Assembly: GCF_004341825.1 (NCBI RefSeq)
Contig: NZ_SMAG01000005.1
Coordinates: forward strand, 118,720-182,719
DNA length: 64,000 bases
Source of the DNA: Hazenella coriacea
GTDB taxonomy: Bacteria; Bacillota; Bacilli; Thermoactinomycetales; Thermoactinomycetaceae
Direction: 5' to 3'
Shown here: piece after piece, positions 51,202 to 60,437 of the stretch
Layout of the letters: each line of letters opens with the position of its first letter
Position numbering within the stretch: position 1 is the stretch's first letter
Translations under genes and position numbers: made by a program
The notes under the pieces: generated by a model
Databases searched by the model: none
Seen by the model: the letters and a program-made list of their open reading frames with translations, nothing else
Told to the model about the DNA's origin: nothing

Positions 51202-51900
51202 ATGCTTTCAAGGTCTCCGCACTCCGAACAACACTTTACAGCTTCCGATACCGTAAGAGATATAGTGATTGGAATGTCCGATGGACTAACCGTCCCCTTT
51301 GCTTTATCTGCAGGTCTAACGGGTGCAATCGATACCTCCTCACTTATTGTAACGGCGGGCTTAGCCGAGATCGCAGCTGGGTCTGTTGCAATGGGCTTAG
51401 GCGGATATTTAGCAGCTAAAACAGAGCTAGAACATTATGAAACAGAATTAAGTAGAGAAAAGAAAGAAATAGAAACAGTACCTGAGGTGGAAGCAGAAGA
51501 AGTAGCACACATCTTTCGCAGTTATCATTTAAAAGAGGAACAAGTTCAGGCCATTGTTGAGGAAATGCGTAACCATCCTGAACAGTGGGTTGATTTTATG
51601 ATGCGATTTGAATTAGGTCTACATAAATCGGCTGCCAATCGTGGGCGGAAAAGTGCTTCAATCATTGGACTTTCCTATGCGATCGGTGGGATAATTCCCT
51701 TGCTCCCATACCTTCTAATTGGAGAAGTAGCCACTGCGCTTAAATGGTCAGTCACGGTCACTTTAATCGTTTTATTTCTGTTTGGCTTGATCAAAGGCAA
51801 GTTCACGGGTACCCATTCACTTAAAAGCGCCTTTCAAACCACATTAATTGGTGGAATAGCTGCTGGAGTAGCCTTTTTACTAGCTAGATGGGTATCCTAA
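51202..51900 (+). CDS. VIT1/CCC1-family transporter
   Basis: A 232-residue membrane protein of the VIT/CCC1 family (iron or manganese transport). It begins SPHSEQHFTASDTVRDIVIGMSDGLTVPFALSAGL, the family's first helix. EIAAGSVAMGLGGYLAAKTE follows, then a cytosolic Glu-rich stretch (about residues 85-150) and three C-terminal helices. ATG 51202 has AAGGAAGTGG upstream and matches the usual length; longer frames lack a Shine-Dalgarno. A DUF2231 membrane protein follows after 27 bp. Confidence 0.85.
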   Translation: MLSRSPHSEQHFTASDTVRDIVIGMSDGLTVPFALSAGLTGAIDTSSLIVTAGLAEIAAGSVAMGLGGYLAAKTELEHYETELSREKKEIETVPEVEAEEVAHIFRSYHLKEEQVQAIVEEMRNHPEQWVDFMMRFELGLHKSAANRGRKSASIIGLSYAIGGIIPLLPYLLIGEVATALKWSVTVTLIVLFLFGLIKGKFTGTHSLKSAFQTTLIGGIAAGVAFLLARWVS

Positions 51901-51927
51901 CTAATTCTTCCAAAAGAGGTTGATAAA

Positions 51928-52407
51928 ATGATTGAAGAAATAATCACTCATCTTCATCCAATCTTTGTTCATTTTCCCATTGCTTTTATTATCATTGGGG
52001 TTATTTATGATTTCTTTTTAGTCTGGAAAAACAGAGCTATTCAACCTAGTAAAGGATTCGGACTATGGTGTGTAGCGGCTCTCGGCACGATATTAGCAGT
52101 GATTACTGGTCCGGAAGATCTAGCACATGGAAATACAGACTTGATCGAAATCCATGAGAAGTTAGGGAATATAACGATGTGGTTAACCCTTCTAATGATC
52201 GTTCTTCGACTGTGGGTCTGGTATCAAATGAACACTTTTAAAAGGTTTCTTTTAACTACTTACCTCATTCTCTCACTTTTGATTGGCACACTTGTTTCAG
52301 TGACTGGTTTTTATGGAGGAAAAATGGTTTACAATCAAGGTGTTGGGGTAAAAGTAAATGGAAATTATGTAAACCCATCGATCCAGACGAATATAGAAGC
52401 TGATTAA
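51928..52407 (+). CDS. DUF2231-family membrane protein
   Basis: A 159-residue protein with four hydrophobic segments. The N-terminus IEEIITHLHPIFVHFPIAF has the conserved His residues of DUF2231, a family proposed to be haem-containing membrane proteins. GPEDLAHGNTDLIEIHEKLGNIT supplies further His. RBS AAGAGG precedes the ATG. It is probably cotranscribed with the VIT1-like gene, hinting at a metal or redox role. Confidence 0.8.
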   Translation: MIEEIITHLHPIFVHFPIAFIIIGVIYDFFLVWKNRAIQPSKGFGLWCVAALGTILAVITGPEDLAHGNTDLIEIHEKLGNITMWLTLLMIVLRLWVWYQMNTFKRFLLTTYLILSLLIGTLVSVTGFYGGKMVYNQGVGVKVNGNYVNPSIQTNIEAD

Positions 52408-52712
52408 CGGATAACTAAGATGCAATTGGGCAATTCATCAAGTCGTTACATTCACCCCAAATAACCACTATTCAAGACCCTGAACGATTTATCTTCAGAT
52501 GATTAAGCAATACGCATCTTTTTGGGCAATTTCACTTGTTGATTTATGAAAATTAGATACTTTAACATAGGTATTATCTCTTATTTTTTCAATTTATTTA
52601 TTCTCATCATTCTCTTTATAGTATTACAAGCCTTTTGAAATTCGAATATCATTCAGACTTCCTGATTATTTGTTTGAAATTTGTCAATATTCAATCAAAG
52701 GAGACCCGTCAT
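52408..52712. other. Intergenic region, no supported gene
   Basis: About 300 bp between the DUF2231 gene and the MBL-fold gene. There is a short open stretch (TIQDPERFIFR followed by a stop) but nothing convincing. RBS AAAGGAG for the next gene lies at its right end. Confidence 0.5.
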
Positions 52713-53675
52713 ATGAACAAAAATTCTTCTTCCTATTTTCACTTAGAGGAACTGACAAAAGGCGTTTATGCTGCTGTTGTCAAAGATGGAGTAGGCGGTT
52801 TTAGCAACGCTGGTTTTGTAAATCTTGGAGACCATACGCTTGTCTTTGATACCTTTCTCACACCTATCGCTGCGGCTGATTTAAAAAAAGCAGCTGAACA
52901 CTTAACTGGCAAGCCTGTTACATCTGTGGTAAATAGCCATTGGCATGATGACCATACACTAGGCAATCAAGTCTTTTCAGATGCGACCATGATCTCAACC
53001 AAAGTGACTCGAGACTACATGAAACAAAATCTATTTGCCAACAAGGAGTTTTTTCAAAAGGATTTATCCCAATACCTTGATTCCATAGAGACACGTATTT
53101 CTTCTACACTTGATAAACAAATGATTCAAGGTTTGAAACATGAGTTACAAGATCGGAAAGTTTTATTTAACACACTATCAAATTTTGAATTGGTTCTCCC
53201 CTCTGTTACCTTTGATACAAAACTCGAAATTCATGGTTCAGAGCGAAGTGTGGAGCTCCTTTCCTTCGAAGGTGGTCATACCGCTAGCGACACGATCCTT
53301 TATCTACCTGATGATGGTATTGTCTTTATGGGAGACCTTCTATTCGTTCATTCTCACCCCTTATTGATCTCTGGAAATCCATTAAAGTGGATCAACATCC
53401 TTAAGCAGATTGAACGAATGAATGTAAATCAGTTCGTACCTGGACACGGACCTATCGCTAATAAAAAAGTGCTTCATCCTCTTCGTCATTATATGGAGCA
53501 CCTGCTGGATAAAGTTAAACAACTCTTAGCTAAAGGGATCACCAGCCAAGATGCAAATTCGATCCCAGTACCGAAAGAATACTATCATTGGAAAACACCA
53601 CAATTTTACAATAAAAACCTTGCCCATTTCTTAGAGCAGCATCAATTCTGGTCCACAGGTGCTAGCATGGCATAA
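52713..53675 (+). CDS. MBL-fold metallo-hydrolase
   Basis: A 320-residue metallo-beta-lactamase fold enzyme. The zinc motif is NSHWHDDHTLGNQ near residues 72-84, with later ligands in FEGGHTASDT, FMGDLLF and VPGHGP. A C-terminal helical extension (about 250-320) recalls the QuoA/SoxH-like or quinoprotein-relay-associated MBL group. ATG 52713 is chosen for AAAGGAG; the frame extends 78 bp further upstream without a start signal. Substrate unknown. Confidence 0.85.
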   Translation: MNKNSSSYFHLEELTKGVYAAVVKDGVGGFSNAGFVNLGDHTLVFDTFLTPIAAADLKKAAEHLTGKPVTSVVNSHWHDDHTLGNQVFSDATMISTKVTRDYMKQNLFANKEFFQKDLSQYLDSIETRISSTLDKQMIQGLKHELQDRKVLFNTLSNFELVLPSVTFDTKLEIHGSERSVELLSFEGGHTASDTILYLPDDGIVFMGDLLFVHSHPLLISGNPLKWINILKQIERMNVNQFVPGHGPIANKKVLHPLRHYMEHLLDKVKQLLAKGITSQDANSIPVPKEYYHWKTPQFYNKNLAHFLEQHQFWSTGASMA

Positions 53676-53692
53676 GAGCTTTAAACCATATC

Positions 53693-53729
53693 AACAGCCT
53701 AGTTTTCTTCAAGAGAACTAGGCTGTTTT
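53693..53729. terminator. Terminator after the MBL gene
   Basis: AACAGCCTAGTT pairs with AACTAGGCTGTT and is followed by TTG; it lies between convergent genes. Confidence 0.8.
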
Positions 53730-53741
53730 GTAGCTATTCTT

Positions 53742-54347
53742 TCATTCATTATCAATGGGATAAATGTCTTCTTTAGGCATGATCAGCTCTGTAAATGGTG
53801 GATTGGCTACCTTTCTCTGCTCTTCTACAAAGGATGAGATGTCTTGAATCTCAACAATCCACTCACGTGCATACTTCTCCAGAAATGAACCTGATAATCC
53901 TAACTGAATCGCTCTTCGCTCCACTTTATTACCGGTTGGATCATGATCTGGGTCCCACTGTAAACGAACTTCAGATTCCTGCAACTCTTTTTTCCATTGT
54001 TCCTTCGTATGATAGATTTTAGAGACAAACTGGCTATGTACAGCTACAGTTAAGATTTTCTCAAATGCAGCCCTTTTTAGTCGGATGGCTAAAGTAACCT
54101 CTTGATTTTCCTTTCTCCCCCATCCTGACCGATACATCATCCACAAAAAGTTGGTTTTGATCCAACTCATCCGTGACAACTTAAACGGTCCTCCAAAATA
54201 TCCATGTTTGATAGCAAAGGATGCAATTGTTGGATGGTACGCTTGATATACAATGATTGTTTCATCATCATACTGTGCCAAAATATGATTTCCAGTGTTA
54301 GGCCATCGCTCTTGTTGCAAATGATAGGGTTCAGTTACTAAATTCAT
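53742..54347 (-). CDS. DUF4291-family protein
   Basis: A 201-residue soluble protein. It matches the DUF4291 pattern: ILAQYDDETIIVYQAYHP, MSWIKTNFLWMMYRSGWG, EVRLQWDPDHDP and RRAIQLGLSG. The family is widespread in bacteria and fungi and has no established activity known to me. AAAGGAATA precedes ATG 54347. Stand-alone, convergent with the MBL gene. Confidence 0.8.
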   Translation of the reverse strand: MNLVTEPYHLQQERWPNTGNHILAQYDDETIIVYQAYHPTIASFAIKHGYFGGPFKLSRMSWIKTNFLWMMYRSGWGRKENQEVTLAIRLKRAAFEKILTVAVHSQFVSKIYHTKEQWKKELQESEVRLQWDPDHDPTGNKVERRAIQLGLSGSFLEKYAREWIVEIQDISSFVEEQRKVANPPFTELIMPKEDIYPIDNE

Positions 54348-54432
54348 GGTATATTCCTTTCTTTATCGTTAATAAGATTTAATCAGTTTGCTTAACAAAC
54401 TAGTTTATTTATTAAAAGTAATACCTTTTTAA

Positions 54433-54711
54433 AAAGCTGTACATTTTTATAGCTCAGATATACCTTTCTACAATTACCCTTATACTTTTGGCTATTTATT
54501 TAGTATAGGTCTTCTAAAAAAAGCCAAGGGTGAAGGAAAACAATTTGCCCAGAAGTTAAATTCTTTTCTGAGAGAATCAGGAACAAGACCGATCGAAGAG
54601 TTAGCTAACCATCACTTTCATCTAGACCTTTCTCAGCAAGATTTTTGGCAACAATCCATCTATCAGATCGTCAAAGATATCGAGCAATATACAATTTTAT
54701 CGATAAAATAG
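54433..54711 (+). pseudogene. C-terminal remnant of an M3-family oligoendopeptidase F
   Basis: A 92-codon frame with no start codon reads KAVHFYSSDIPFYNYPYTFG, YLFSIGLLKKAKGEG, ESGTRPIEELANHHFHLDLS and FWQQSIYQIVKDIEQYTIL. FYNYPYTFGYLFS and SGTRPIEEL are the C-terminal signatures of PepF/M3 oligoendopeptidases. The HExxH catalytic domain and everything before it are missing; a stop codon and unrelated AT-rich sequence precede it. It is a relic of gene loss. Confidence 0.85.
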
Positions 54712-54718
54712 GTTTGAT

Positions 54719-54755
54719 AAGAGCCTATCCATAGTTGATTGTAGGCTCTTTCATA
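54719..54755. terminator. Terminator between the pepF relic and the MazG-like gene
   Basis: AAGAGCCTA pairs with TAGGCTCTT. It is probably the original terminator of the lost peptidase gene. Confidence 0.65.
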
Positions 54756-54781
54756 TTCCAGTTATACAAGTATCCACATAA

Positions 54782-55180
54782 CTACTTCACACTCTGTCTC
54801 TTCTGTCGTTCTATTTCCTCTGTTAATTTTGGTTGTGGATCTTCCCATGTAGGCGGCTTAATAACCTTTCCATCTGATTCGCGAAATCGTGGTTGTCCAT
54901 CCTCCCAACATTTATCCATATTGGCTTGATGAACAATCTGAAACAATGTTTCTGGACGCACTCCCATCTCTACGAGCGTCCCCAATGTAAAGTAAAGCAA
55001 ATCAATCATTGCATCTGCTTGGTCAACCATAGAGTTTGCCTCTTGAAACTCCTGAATCTCCTCTAAAAGCCATTGAGTACGCACTTCCACTCGTTCAGAA
55101 GTTAGCTTTTCAGGTGTAGCTCGATGAGGTGAGCCAAACCTCCTATGAAATTCTCTCACCTGTTCCCACGCTTGATCCAT
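54782..55180 (-). CDS. MazG-like/PRA-PH nucleotide pyrophosphohydrolase
   Basis: A 132-residue all-alpha NTP pyrophosphohydrolase. The metal-binding core is LLEEIQEFQEA, followed by DQADAMIDLLYFTLG near residues 53-67, the ExxE...ExxD arrangement of the superfamily. The C-terminal FRESDGKVIKPPTWEDPQP is conserved in a subfamily of HisE/MazG-like house-cleaning enzymes. It probably hydrolyses non-canonical or excess (d)NTPs; the adjacent ribonucleotide reductase genes fit a nucleotide-pool role. Confidence 0.82.
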   Translation of the reverse strand: MDQAWEQVREFHRRFGSPHRATPEKLTSERVEVRTQWLLEEIQEFQEANSMVDQADAMIDLLYFTLGTLVEMGVRPETLFQIVHQANMDKCWEDGQPRFRESDGKVIKPPTWEDPQPKLTEEIERQKRQSVK

Positions 55181-55265
55181 CTTTCATTTCTCCTTTGTCG
55201 ATCTGCTAACAAAAATCATATCCCTTACACAATCTGAATAATTCTCTGATAAGGAGGTGTAGATT

Positions 55266-55430
55266 TTGTTGTTATTTATCCTTCAGTTGGCCTTAGTCCT
55301 GATCCTCGTACATGCCGTTTTTACGGGAGTGCAAGCAGTGCGATCCAATCGTAAGAACTGGTTTCATTTTGCATATCGACTCGCGATCGCCTATATTGCT
55401 TTTTATTTTCTTTTGGACTATTTAACTTAA
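55266..55430 (+). CDS. Small two-helix membrane protein (54 aa)
   Basis: TTG 55266 is preceded by a near-perfect AAGGAGGTG at 5-6 nt spacing. The product starts MLLFILQLALVLILVHAVF, has a basic loop (VRSNRKNWFHF) and a second helix (LAIAYIAFYFLLDYL). The start codon and size make it easy to miss in annotation. It ends right before a strong terminator. Function unknown. Confidence 0.72.
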   Translation: MLLFILQLALVLILVHAVFTGVQAVRSNRKNWFHFAYRLAIAYIAFYFLLDYLT

Positions 55431-55433
55431 TTA

Positions 55434-55473
55434 CCAACAACCACCTCTCAGATCACAGAGAGGTGGTTGTTGG
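55434..55473. terminator. Bidirectional terminator
   Basis: CCAACAACCACCTCT pairs with AGAGGTGGTTGTTGG and is followed by TTTTAT; it serves the small membrane protein and the convergent nrdB gene. Confidence 0.9.
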
Positions 55474-55475
55474 TT

Positions 55476-56510
55476 TTATAAATCACTAAAATCAAGGGTG
55501 CTAGCTTTTGTATAGTTGGTCACTTTTTGCTCGAAAAAGTCTGTTTTCGTCGCATTTAAATTAGAAAAGCTTTCCACCCATTTCATCGGGTGAGTTGTTA
55601 TCTCTGGATACAAAATATCTATTCCCAATCGACTGAGTCGCTCATTTGCTAAAAACTTGATGTATTTATCAATCAGGTCATTGGTTAACCCTTGAATATG
55701 ATTATTAGTTAGGTATTGTCCCCAACTAATTTCATGCTCCACAGCAGTACGAGTCATTTCGCGTAACTCTTGAATCATTTCTGGTTTAAACAAATCTGGA
55801 TTTTCCTTACGCAATTCTTTGATCATGTTTTGGAATAACACGACATGTGTTAACTCATCTCGTTGAATATATTTAATAATTGTTGCTGTAGCTGTCATTT
55901 TGCCCATCCGTGCCAATGCATAGAAAAAAGAGAAACCACTGTAGAAGTATAAAGACTCTAGTAAAAAGTTGGCCATACAAGTCCGCACAAAATGTACATC
56001 ATCTTTATAGTCTACAAATTGCTGATAAAGATCGGCAATAAAACGATTCCGGCTCAACAAATGTTCATCGTTGCGCCATTCATCATAAATTCCTTCTCGT
56101 GTCTCTGGTGAGCAGACACTATCTAAGATATAGCTGTATGATTGGGCATGGATTTCCTCTTGAAAAGCTTGGATATTTAACAGTGAGCACACTTCAGGTG
56201 CTGTCACATATTCATTGATATTAGGCAAGTTTTCTCCTTGAATAGAGTCTAAAAAATTCAAGAATGAAATCGTTTTATCAAAACCACGTCGCTCTTCCTT
56301 ACTTAACTCGGGAAACTGTTTGGCATCACCCGCTAACGGGATCTCCTCAGGAATCCAAAAGTTATTTAACATCGTTCGATACAACTTATGAGCCCAATCA
56401 TACTTAATCCGGTTCCATTCTCTTAGGTTCGTTGTATTCCCATTGATTAAACGTTGGGTTCCACGAACTCCCTCTTCATTAAAAATCTTTTTTCTGTGTA
56501 GCGATTCCAA
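55476..56510 (-). CDS. nrdB: Class I ribonucleotide reductase small (beta) subunit
   Basis: A 344-residue ferritin-like radical protein. Iron/manganese ligands are visible in FLNFLDS, QEEIHAQSYSY (ligands Glu and His plus the radical Tyr four residues after the His), FLLESLYFYSG and RDELTHVVLF. It generates the radical used by the alpha subunit to reduce ribonucleotides. The radical Tyr is present. It lies 26 bp after nrdA in the NrdR-box-controlled operon. No nrdI is adjacent, so class Ia rather than Ib is likely but not proven. Confidence 0.92.
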   Translation of the reverse strand: MESLHRKKIFNEEGVRGTQRLINGNTTNLREWNRIKYDWAHKLYRTMLNNFWIPEEIPLAGDAKQFPELSKEERRGFDKTISFLNFLDSIQGENLPNINEYVTAPEVCSLLNIQAFQEEIHAQSYSYILDSVCSPETREGIYDEWRNDEHLLSRNRFIADLYQQFVDYKDDVHFVRTCMANFLLESLYFYSGFSFFYALARMGKMTATATIIKYIQRDELTHVVLFQNMIKELRKENPDLFKPEMIQELREMTRTAVEHEISWGQYLTNNHIQGLTNDLIDKYIKFLANERLSRLGIDILYPEITTHPMKWVESFSNLNATKTDFFEQKVTNYTKASTLDFSDL

Positions 56511-56536
56511 AATTGTATCTCCTTTCTAAGTTTAGC

Positions 56537-58759
56537 TTAAGATGAACAACTTACACATTCTTCGACATCTACAGATTGATTTCGTACATAATAAATCGTT
56601 TTTAAACCATTTTCCCAAGCTTGTACATACAAATCTAAGAACTCTTTGGCACTCGTATTGGGTGTGATATACAAGTTAAAAGATTGAGATTGGTCAATAT
56701 GACGTTGCCGTTTGCCCGCAGCTCGTATACTCCAATATTGGTCGATCTGATGTGCTTCTTTGTAATACCAAGTCGTTTCTGAACTTAAGTTAGGAGCCGT
56801 CTGTGGAATAATTGCTCCTCTCTTTTCTTCAATAAAAAACTTAGCAAATACAGGATCAATTCCTGCGGTTGAACCCGCGATCAACGAAGTGGAACCCGTT
56901 GGAGCGATCGCCATCACCCAAGCATTGCGAAGTCCGTATGTAGCTACCTGTGTTCGTAGCTGTTGCCAACGTTCGCTTGTATATCCACGCTTGTCAAAAA
57001 ATGCTCCTGTCTCCCATTCGCTTCCCTTAAATCCAGGGTAAGCTCCTTTTTCTTTAGCTAAATTCATCGAAGCTTGAATGGACTGATAAGCAATCTCTTC
57101 GAACAAACGGTCAGCTTCTTCTACATGTTCTTCAGATTCCCACATGATCTTATGTTGAGCAAGGTATTGATGATAGCCACTGGTTCCCAATCCCACAGCT
57201 CGATATTTTTTGTTCGTCTGTTCAGCTTGGCGAACAGGATAGATGTTAAGATCAATGACATTGTCCAACATCCGCATCTGAACAGAAATGACTCGCTCAA
57301 GATCCTCAAGTTGTTCAATTCGACCTAAATGAACAGATGAAAGATTGCATACGACAAAATCTCCTGGTTTTTGCTTTGTTACAATCACTCCATCTTCCAA
57401 TTCCTCACTGACAAATTCAGTCGCGGACATATTTTGACAAATCTCCGTACATAGATTGGAAGAATAGATCATCCCTAAATGATTGTTAGGGTTAGCACGA
57501 TTTACTGTATCGCGGAAGAAAATAAATGGTGTACCTGTTTCAAAAGCACTTACCATGATTCGCTTCATGATTTCAAGGGCTGGAATCTCCGTTTTTTCCA
57601 ATTCAGGATGAGCCACACACTCCTCATATTTACGCTCAAACTCTTCTCCCCACGAATCTTCTAAGGAGTAACCCATCACTTCACGCACTTCGTACGGATC
57701 AAATAAATACCAATGAGCCCGTTCTTTTACCTTTTTCATAAATAAATCTGGCACACAAACACCTGGGAAAATATCATGTGCTTTTAAACGATCATCTCCA
57801 TTATTGGTTTTTAGATAGAGAAAATCGAGAATGTCTGCATGCCAAACATCTAAGTAAATCGCAAATGCACCGCGACGAACACCTAACTGATCAACGGCAA
57901 CAGCTGTATTGTTATAGTTACGAATCCAAGGAATGACACCACCTGATGCTCCCTTGTGACCTCGAATTTTGGAACCTTTAGAACGAACCTTTCCAAGGTA
58001 GATTCCTACTCCTCCACCATGCTTAGAGACTTGTGCCGCTGAAGTATTGGTGTTATAAATCGACCAAAGAGAATCATCAACCGTATCAATAAAACAAGAA
58101 GAGAGTTGGTGTAATGGCTTACCTGCATTGGTTAAAGTCGGAGTAGCAACAGTAAGCTCTAACTTGGAAAGCACATCATAAAACTGTTTCGCCCAACCCA
58201 CTCGCTGCTTTTCCTTCTGTGCTAGGTGCATCGCAATGATCATCATTCGTTCTTGTGGGAGCTCCATAATATGCTCTTGAAAATCTCTTACTAAATAACG
58301 ATCTGAAAGTACTTTTAAGCCAATATAGGTAAATAAATGGTCACGCTCAGGAACAATATAATCTTCTAATTCTTGAATTTGTTCTTGAGTATACGATGCC
58401 AATAAATAAGATCCATAAAGGCCTTGCTCTGTTAACCTATGTATGAGTTGATATAAGCTTCCATACCGCTTAGAGGGATCATATAAACGATTTTGAGCAG
58501 CTTGGTGATATAAATGATTTGCTAGCATCCTAGCAGCTACATACTGCCAATCTGGCTGTTCAGCACTTGTTTTTTCAACGGCAACTTGAATCATTGTTTG
58601 AATAATCTCTACAGAAGTCATCTCAGAATGAAGCTGAGCTTTTGTTTCCTTTAACCATTCATCCTTGCTCAAATGTGTATAATTCTTAAAAATATCGTCG
58701 ATGAATGCCTCTAGAGAATTCAATAACGGATATTCTGATATACTTAACAAACTAATCAC
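56537..58759 (-). CDS. nrdA: Class I ribonucleotide reductase large (alpha) subunit
   Basis: A 740-residue catalytic subunit. Features are PTLTNAGKPLHQLSSCF with the first redox Cys, NPNNHLGMIYSSNLCTEICQNMS with the thiyl-radical Cys and Glu, the finger-loop APTGSTSLIAGSTAGIDP, and a C-terminal redox pair EECVSCSS. No N-terminal ATP-cone is seen, so the classical dATP overall-activity site appears absent. It uses electrons from thioredoxin; trxB lies 450 bp away. It is controlled by NrdR boxes just upstream. Confidence 0.93.
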   Translation of the reverse strand: MISLLSISEYPLLNSLEAFIDDIFKNYTHLSKDEWLKETKAQLHSEMTSVEIIQTMIQVAVEKTSAEQPDWQYVAARMLANHLYHQAAQNRLYDPSKRYGSLYQLIHRLTEQGLYGSYLLASYTQEQIQELEDYIVPERDHLFTYIGLKVLSDRYLVRDFQEHIMELPQERMMIIAMHLAQKEKQRVGWAKQFYDVLSKLELTVATPTLTNAGKPLHQLSSCFIDTVDDSLWSIYNTNTSAAQVSKHGGGVGIYLGKVRSKGSKIRGHKGASGGVIPWIRNYNNTAVAVDQLGVRRGAFAIYLDVWHADILDFLYLKTNNGDDRLKAHDIFPGVCVPDLFMKKVKERAHWYLFDPYEVREVMGYSLEDSWGEEFERKYEECVAHPELEKTEIPALEIMKRIMVSAFETGTPFIFFRDTVNRANPNNHLGMIYSSNLCTEICQNMSATEFVSEELEDGVIVTKQKPGDFVVCNLSSVHLGRIEQLEDLERVISVQMRMLDNVIDLNIYPVRQAEQTNKKYRAVGLGTSGYHQYLAQHKIMWESEEHVEEADRLFEEIAYQSIQASMNLAKEKGAYPGFKGSEWETGAFFDKRGYTSERWQQLRTQVATYGLRNAWVMAIAPTGSTSLIAGSTAGIDPVFAKFFIEEKRGAIIPQTAPNLSSETTWYYKEAHQIDQYWSIRAAGKRQRHIDQSQSFNLYITPNTSAKEFLDLYVQAWENGLKTIYYVRNQSVDVEECVSCSS

Positions 58760-58763
58760 GCCC

Positions 58764-58812
58764 GATCTATATATAGTCGCTATTGTAGTATATCTGATAC
58801 TAGATATAGTGC
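58764..58812 (-). promoter_or_regulatory. Paired NrdR boxes
   Basis: GATCTATATATAGTCG (58764-58779) and ATACTAGATATAGTGC (58797-58812) each match the NrdR box core CTATATATAG or CTAGATATAG; they are 33 bp apart, about three helical turns, immediately upstream of nrdA. This is the usual geometry for repression by NrdR. Confidence 0.78.
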
Positions 58813-59164
58813 AAACCTCTAAAACAGTTTTATATATCCGTTGAACGACAATAGGTCATGATTCTTACATCATACATGACCCATTCTCTAGCTATCTATT
58901 TGATTTCGTAGTTGACGACGCGAAGAAAGAAAAAGTATTGCTTATTAACAAAGTTTCATTGTCTTTTATATGTTGCTTAATTAATCTAACCCCAAGGGAT
59001 AAATCAATCACTTTTTTGGGATGAAATTGAACAATTGGAAATAGCTATTAGCTTTTTCACTTCGGAAGAGGATTTGTGCTTTCCTTGAAGGGAGTCCTAT
59101 GGATTTACCTAAGCTTTATGATCCCACCCCGCCTTCCTTATCTGTCTCTATTTATGTCTTCTCA
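58813..59164. other. Intergenic region with no supported gene
   Basis: About 350 bp between the nrdA promoter and the trxB terminator. A 32-codon open stretch ending DEIEQLEIAISFFTSEEDLC near 59010-59085 looks protein-like but has no start; it may be a relic. Nothing else seen. Confidence 0.45.
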
Positions 59165-59168
59165 CAAA

Positions 59169-59200
59169 AAAACAGACTGAAATTAGATTCAGTCTGTTTT
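59169..59200 (-). terminator. Terminator after trxB
   Basis: AAAACAGACTGAA and TTCAGTCTGTTTT form a 13 bp stem followed on the minus strand by further T residues. Confidence 0.88.
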
Positions 59201-59207
59201 CACCCTT

Positions 59208-60152
59208 TTATAGGCTCTTACTCCAATCATGAGTTGCACTGCCTTCGAGGAAACGTTCACAATCCAAAGCTGCCATACAGCCAGTTCCTGCTGCAGTGAT
59301 TGCTTGACGATAATGTTGATCCTGCACGTCACCACAGGCGAACACACCCGCAACACTGGTTTGAGTCGTACCTGGTTTGACAACAATATATCCAACTTCA
59401 TTGGTTTCTACTTGACCTTCTAAAAAGTCCGTGTTCGGTTTGTGACCAATTGACACAAAGATTCCATCCGCCTCAATGGTTTCCTCTTCGCCCGTTGCAT
59501 TATTTTTTACTTTTAACCCTTTTATTCCTTGTTCACCTTTTATCATTTCAAGTGGAGTACGATTTAGGCTCCAAGTAATTTTAGGATTGTTCTTCGCTCG
59601 CTCTTGCATAATTTTTGATGCTCTTAACTCATCACGACGGTGAACTAAGTTAACCTCTGTAGCAAATTTGGTAAGGAAATTAGCCTCTTCCATAGCTGAA
59701 TCTCCACCACCAACGACTATGATCTTCTTACCACGGAAAAAGAATCCGTCACAAGTAGCACATGTACTTACACCTTGCCCGATATTTTCTTTTTCGCCTG
59801 GAATTTGTAACAATTTAGCAGAAGCCCCTGTAGATAAAATCAGTGATTCGGTTTCAATCACTTCATCACCCATAAAGATTTTAAATGGACGATTTGATAG
59901 ATCTACCTTTTTCACCCATCCACGTTTAAACTGTGTACCAAATCGTTCTGCTTGTTTACGCATATTTTCCATTAACTCAGGGCCTAGAATTCCCTCAGGA
60001 AAGCCAGGGAAGTTCTCCACATCTGTAGTTGTGGTTAACTGACCACCTGGTTCTGGTCCTTCAATCACCAGTGGATTCATATTTGCACGTGCCAGATAAA
60101 TGGCTGCAGTTAAACCTGCTGGTCCAGTACCTAGAACAACAACTTTATTCAT
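59208..60152 (-). CDS. trxB: Thioredoxin reductase
   Basis: A 314-residue FAD/NADPH flavoprotein. [12 protein letters not shown] binds FAD near residues 8-19, the redox pair is CATCDG near 133-138, [13 protein letters not shown] is the NADPH motif and [20 protein letters not shown] the C-terminal FAD motif. It reduces thioredoxin, which in turn serves ribonucleotide reductase encoded nearby. GGAGGACGAG precedes ATG 60152. Confidence 0.95.
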   Translation of the reverse strand: MNKVVVLGTGPAGLTAAIYLARANMNPLVIEGPEPGGQLTTTTDVENFPGFPEGILGPELMENMRKQAERFGTQFKRGWVKKVDLSNRPFKIFMGDEVIETESLILSTGASAKLLQIPGEKENIGQGVSTCATCDGFFFRGKKIIVVGGGDSAMEEANFLTKFATEVNLVHRRDELRASKIMQERAKNNPKITWSLNRTPLEMIKGEQGIKGLKVKNNATGEEETIEADGIFVSIGHKPNTDFLEGQVETNEVGYIVVKPGTTQTSVAGVFACGDVQDQHYRQAITAAGTGCMAALDCERFLEGSATHDWSKSL

Positions 60153-60437
60153 GTCACTCGTCCTCCTGATTTAGTAAAACTCATATGTAGAAAACATCAA
60201 TAGTATTAACCATTCTATTCATGAAACTCCTTCATGCCTCATAACAAATAGCGTCCCGGTTTGTTATCTTTCCCGATCATCCGCACACCTAAACAAATCC
60301 ATAAAAATATTATTTTAAAACTATTTAAAACAATCCCCTGTGTGAATCAAAGGATATCAAAAGACTCAACTCCATAGTAAAATGGTTCATATCATAAATA
60401 GCTTACCATGGATTATTATTGTTTCATATTTAAAATT
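60153..60437. other. Intergenic region
   Basis: AT-rich, about 285 bp; it carries the trxB promoter region but no recognisable motif, gene or RNA. Confidence 0.5.
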
